Origin: RYN-133 sp036497285
GTDB lineage: Bacteria; Actinomycetota; Actinomycetes; Mycobacteriales; Jatrophihabitantaceae
DNA length: 64,000 nucleotides
Assembly: GCA_036497285.1 (NCBI GenBank)
Contig: DASXJR010000044.1
Coordinates: 4,837-68,836 of the forward strand
Reading direction: 5' to 3'
This document shows, one piece after another, positions 61,117 through 64,000 of this stretch (position 1 is its first letter; every line of letters starts with the position of its first letter). Under the pieces are notes generated by a model. It saw only the letters and a program-made list of their open reading frames with translations, searched no databases and was not told the origin of the DNA. The position numbers were made by a program, and so were the translations under genes.

Positions 61117-61704
61117 ATGCTGCATACGATCAACGGCCTGCCGGCGCACGTCCTGCTGATCCACCTCGTCGTCATCCTGATCCCGCTCGGTGCGTTCTTC
61201 ACCGTGCTGAGCGCGCTCTGGCCCGCCGCGCACGCGAGGTTGGGCTTCATCACGCCGTTGACCTGCCTGATCGCACTCGTCCTCGTGCCGATCACCACCA
61301 GTGCCGGCGAGTGGCTCAAGAGCCGGCAGAACTTCAGCGGCGAGCTGGAGCAGCGCATCCAGCACCACGCCAACCTCGCCGCCGGCTTTGCGTGGTACGC
61401 GCTCGGGCTGTTCGTCGTGTCGGCCGCGGTGTGGTGGTTCGGACGGGGCACCGGGCTCCGCTTTCGTCCCGTCCCCGCCGAGTCCGACGACCGGACCGAA
61501 CCGGCGGACGGTGGCACGGCCACGACCATGACCGTGCAGCCGCGCGCGGCAACCGCGTCGTCGAGCCTGACACTGCCGCAGTGGGCTGCGGTCACCCTCG
61601 CGGCGGCGGCCGTTGTCGTCAGTGCGCTCGTGACGTTCCAGCTGTATCGAATCGGCGACGCCGGCGCCCACGCGGTGTGGCAGGGCTCGGTGTCCAGTGG
61701 CTGA
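61117..61704 (+). CDS. DUF2231 membrane protein
   Basis: A 195-aa protein with about four transmembrane helices: residues 10-32 (HVLLIHLVVILIPLGAFF), 45-62, 88-110 (FAWYALGLFVVSAAVWWF) and 150-172. The N-terminal block INGLPAHVLLIHL is the DUF2231 signature, with a His that could bind haem or metal. A hydrophilic loop (about 118-145) separates the last helix. Function is unknown; relatives are quinone- or redox-linked by context in some bacteria. GAGGTG lies 4 nt before the ATG. Confidence 0.85.
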   Translation: MLHTINGLPAHVLLIHLVVILIPLGAFFTVLSALWPAAHARLGFITPLTCLIALVLVPITTSAGEWLKSRQNFSGELEQRIQHHANLAAGFAWYALGLFVVSAAVWWFGRGTGLRFRPVPAESDDRTEPADGGTATTMTVQPRAATASSSLTLPQWAAVTLAAAAVVVSALVTFQLYRIGDAGAHAVWQGSVSSG

Positions 61705-61758
61705 ACGCGCGACGCAACCGCGGCTCGCAAGGCGCCGGTCGATCCGCAGTCGCGTCGC

Positions 61759-61773
61759 AGGAAGACTCTTCCT
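61759..61773. promoter_or_regulatory. Palindrome upstream of the form I cox operon
   Basis: AGGAAGACTCTTCCT is a perfect 7-bp inverted repeat around one base. A TACGGT -10 candidate lies at 61798-61803, 24 nt downstream, and the coxM start 37 nt further. The dyad is well placed for an activator or repressor of the operon, but no regulator gene is visible within the window. Confidence 0.4.
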
Positions 61774-61840
61774 CTGCCATTCCTGGATTCCGAGTCGTAC
61801 GGTCTAGCCACTTTGGCAGGCAAGATTGGGAGGTCCGCCG

Positions 61841-62716
61841 ATGCAGGTTCCGGCCCCGTTCGAGTACGCCCGAGCAGGCAGCGTCGCTGAGGCGATCAGC
61901 CTTCTGGAACAGCACGGTGAGGACGCCCGCGTCATCGCCGGCGGGCACAGCTTGCTGCCGATGATGAAGCTGCGGCTGGCCGATCCGTCGACGCTCATCG
62001 ATATCAACGGTCTCGAGGACCTCACCCGGATCAGGGTGGACGGCGATGTGCTGCGGATCGGCGCGATGGCGCGCCACGCCGAGGTGCTCGCCTCGGCCGT
62101 GGTCGGCGAGCACTTCCGCATCCTGCACGATGCCGAACGCGTCATCGCCGACCCGATCGTGCGCAACCGCGGCACGGTCGGCGGGTCGCTTTGTCACGCC
62201 GATCCGGCCGAAGACCTCTCGGCTGTTCTCGCCGCGCTCAATGCCGAGGTCGTCGTCGAGGGCAGCGCCGGGCAGCGGACCGTCGCCGTACGTGAGCTGG
62301 CGGACGGACCGTTCACCACGGTGCTCGCCCCGGCCGAGATCGTCACCGAGGTGCGGGTACCGATCGTGGCGGGGGCGGGTAGCGCGTACCAGAAGGTGCA
62401 CCGCTGCACCGGCGACTACGCCGTCGCTGCAGCCGGTGCGATCGTGTGGCTGGACGGTGACACGATCGCCGACGCGGGCATCGCGCTCGCTGCCGTCGGT
62501 GCTCCGCACAACGTCGGGCCGGACACCGAAGCGGCGATCCGCGGACGCGTCGCGGACGACGCGACGCTCGACCTCGCCGCCACCACCGCGTCCGGCGAGT
62601 GCAACCCGCACACCGATCAACGCGGCCCGGCCGACTACAAACGTGCGCTGGTCGGCGAGCTGACCAGGCGAGCGCTGCGCACCGCCATTGCGCGGTGCCG
62701 TGGAGAGGAGCGGTAA
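61841..62716 (+). CDS. coxM: CO dehydrogenase FAD subunit (form I order)
   Basis: A 291-aa medium subunit. FAD motifs are AGGHSLLPMMKLRLADP (about residues 33-49) and RNRGTVGGSLCHADPAEDL (about 103-121). The closing domain is typical of CO dehydrogenase CoxM. ATG start with GGGAGG 8 nt upstream; an ATG five codons earlier (MGGPP) is inside that site. It is first in an M-S-L run, the order of true form I CO dehydrogenase operons. It is clearly divergent in sequence from the FAD subunit at 9237-10094. Confidence 0.92.
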   Translation: MQVPAPFEYARAGSVAEAISLLEQHGEDARVIAGGHSLLPMMKLRLADPSTLIDINGLEDLTRIRVDGDVLRIGAMARHAEVLASAVVGEHFRILHDAERVIADPIVRNRGTVGGSLCHADPAEDLSAVLAALNAEVVVEGSAGQRTVAVRELADGPFTTVLAPAEIVTEVRVPIVAGAGSAYQKVHRCTGDYAVAAAGAIVWLDGDTIADAGIALAAVGAPHNVGPDTEAAIRGRVADDATLDLAATTASGECNPHTDQRGPADYKRALVGELTRRALRTAIARCRGEER

Positions 62717-62718
62717 AC

Positions 62719-63188
<470 letters not shown>

Positions 63189-63192
<4 letters not shown>

Positions 63193-64000
63193 CGGCAGTG
63201 GAGGAAGCGACGGTCGGCTTCGGGCGGCGGCACCGCAAGGAGGACGCCCGGTTCCTGCGCGGCAAAGGCAACTACATCGACGACATCACGCTGCCCGGCA
63301 TGCTGCACGGAGCCGTCCTGCGCAGCCCGTTCGCCCACGCCAAGATCCTTTCGATCGACACGTCGCGAGCCGAGGCGCACCCGAAGGTCAAGGCCGTCAT
63401 CACCGGCGCGCTGCTCGAGACGCTGAATCTCGCGTGGATGCCGTCCCTGTCACACGACGTCGTGGCCGTGCTCGCGACCGACAAGGTGCGCTTCCACGGC
63501 CAAGAGGTCGCCTTCGTCGTCGCCGAGGATCGTTACTCGGCGCGAGACGCACTCGAACTGATCGACGTCGACTACGAGCCGGTGCCGCCGGTCATCGACG
63601 CGCTCACGGCGCTGCGTCCCGGTGCGCCGGTGATCCGCGACGACATCGAAGGCAAGACCGACAACCACATCTTCGACTGGGAGGCCGGCGACGCTGCCGC
63701 TACCGACGCGGCGTTCGAGAACGCCGAGGTCGTCGTCGAGCAGGACATCCTGTACCCGCGCGTGCATCCAGCACCGTTGGAGACCTGCGGCTCGATCGCC
63801 GACATGGACAAGGTGACCGGCAAGCTGACGATCCACTGCAACACGCAGGCGCCGCACGCGCACCGCACGCTGTACGCGATCGTCGCGGGACTGCCCGAAC
63901 AGAAGATCCGCGTGTTCAGCCCGGACATCGGCGGTGGGTTCGGCAACAAGGTGGGCATCTACCCCGGGTACGTGCTGTCCATCGTCGGTTCGATCGTCAC
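63189..64000 (+). CDS. coxL: CO dehydrogenase large subunit, form I-like (partial, 3' end outside window)
   Basis: The first 270 residues of a CoxL. Starting GFGRRHRKEDARFLRGKGNY and continuing LPGMLHGAVLRSPFAHAKI, LAWMPSLSHDVVAVLATDKVRFHGQEVA, HPAPLETCGSIAD and DIGGGFGNKVGIYPGY, it reads like actinobacterial form I enzymes. The diagnostic AYXCSFR loop (near residue 385) lies beyond the window. The ATGA overlap with coxS and the M-S-L order support form I, which oxidises CO to CO2 at a Mo-S-Cu site. Frame is open to the end of the window. Confidence 0.9.

Overview
The window is high-GC chromosomal DNA of an actinobacterium. Four things point there: the gene order rpsP-khpA-rimM-trmD-rplS-lepB-(Nudix)-rnhB-DUF2469-yraN-comM-dprA-xerC-M23-rpsB-tsf-pyrH-frr-cdsA-rlmN, frequent GTG starts with GTGA/ATGA overlaps, actinobacterial domains (DUF2469, DUF2510), and many apparently leaderless promoters (TANNNT 6-7 nt before the start codon). 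I cannot place the genus. I saw no rRNA, tRNA, CRISPR array, insertion sequence or prophage.

Layout. 61-8213: a tellurium-resistance-type (Ter) stress locus. Two translationally coupled double-TerD proteins with polyproline linkers diverge from an operon for a citrate-lyase-like aldolase, a fused two-phosphoribosyltransferase protein (PRTase-TRSP-StiP-PELOTA), a HAD phosphatase and a TerC-like membrane protein. 8375-16848: a form II (AYRGAGR) molybdenum hydroxylase locus, coxD-coxE-xdhC-coxSLM-coxG, plus a divergent MobA-like nucleotidyltransferase. 16864-25379: a scramblase-like protein, gamma carbonic anhydrase, CapA lipoprotein, thrS with a HIT protein, an amidohydrolase, a GntR regulator and an MFS carrier. 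25718-27121: a GH1 beta-glucosidase.

27309-39143 and 44107-50385 hold the conserved translation, cell-division and lipid block. It is interrupted by a beta-propeller/sulfotransferase pair (32469-34309) and by a 46-residue small protein with a large LuxR-type ATPase, an acylphosphatase and an alpha/beta hydrolase (39372-43884). comM carries a one-base frameshift. 50395-57897: a FUSC-type exporter, S9 peptidase, small secreted protein, a TetR/DHA2 efflux pair with two matching operators, and a flavin-binding PPOX protein. 57996-61058: an alanine module (FAD amino-acid oxidase, alanine dehydrogenase, divergent Lrp). 61841-64000: the start of a second CO dehydrogenase cluster in form I order (coxM-coxS-coxL), cut by the window end.

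The least explained signal is a set of intergenic palindromic elements at the 3' ends of genes. Three (8260-8326, 42617-42684, 57920-57987) share one plan: an 11-13 nt AGTGG-containing word twice at a 19-20 nt period, a short centre, then the inverted word twice at a 20-nt period, 67-68 bp in all. The word differs between one pair and the third. Two other families (3-48/23175-23220 and 28550-28600/32080-32120) also recur. I know no name for these elements.
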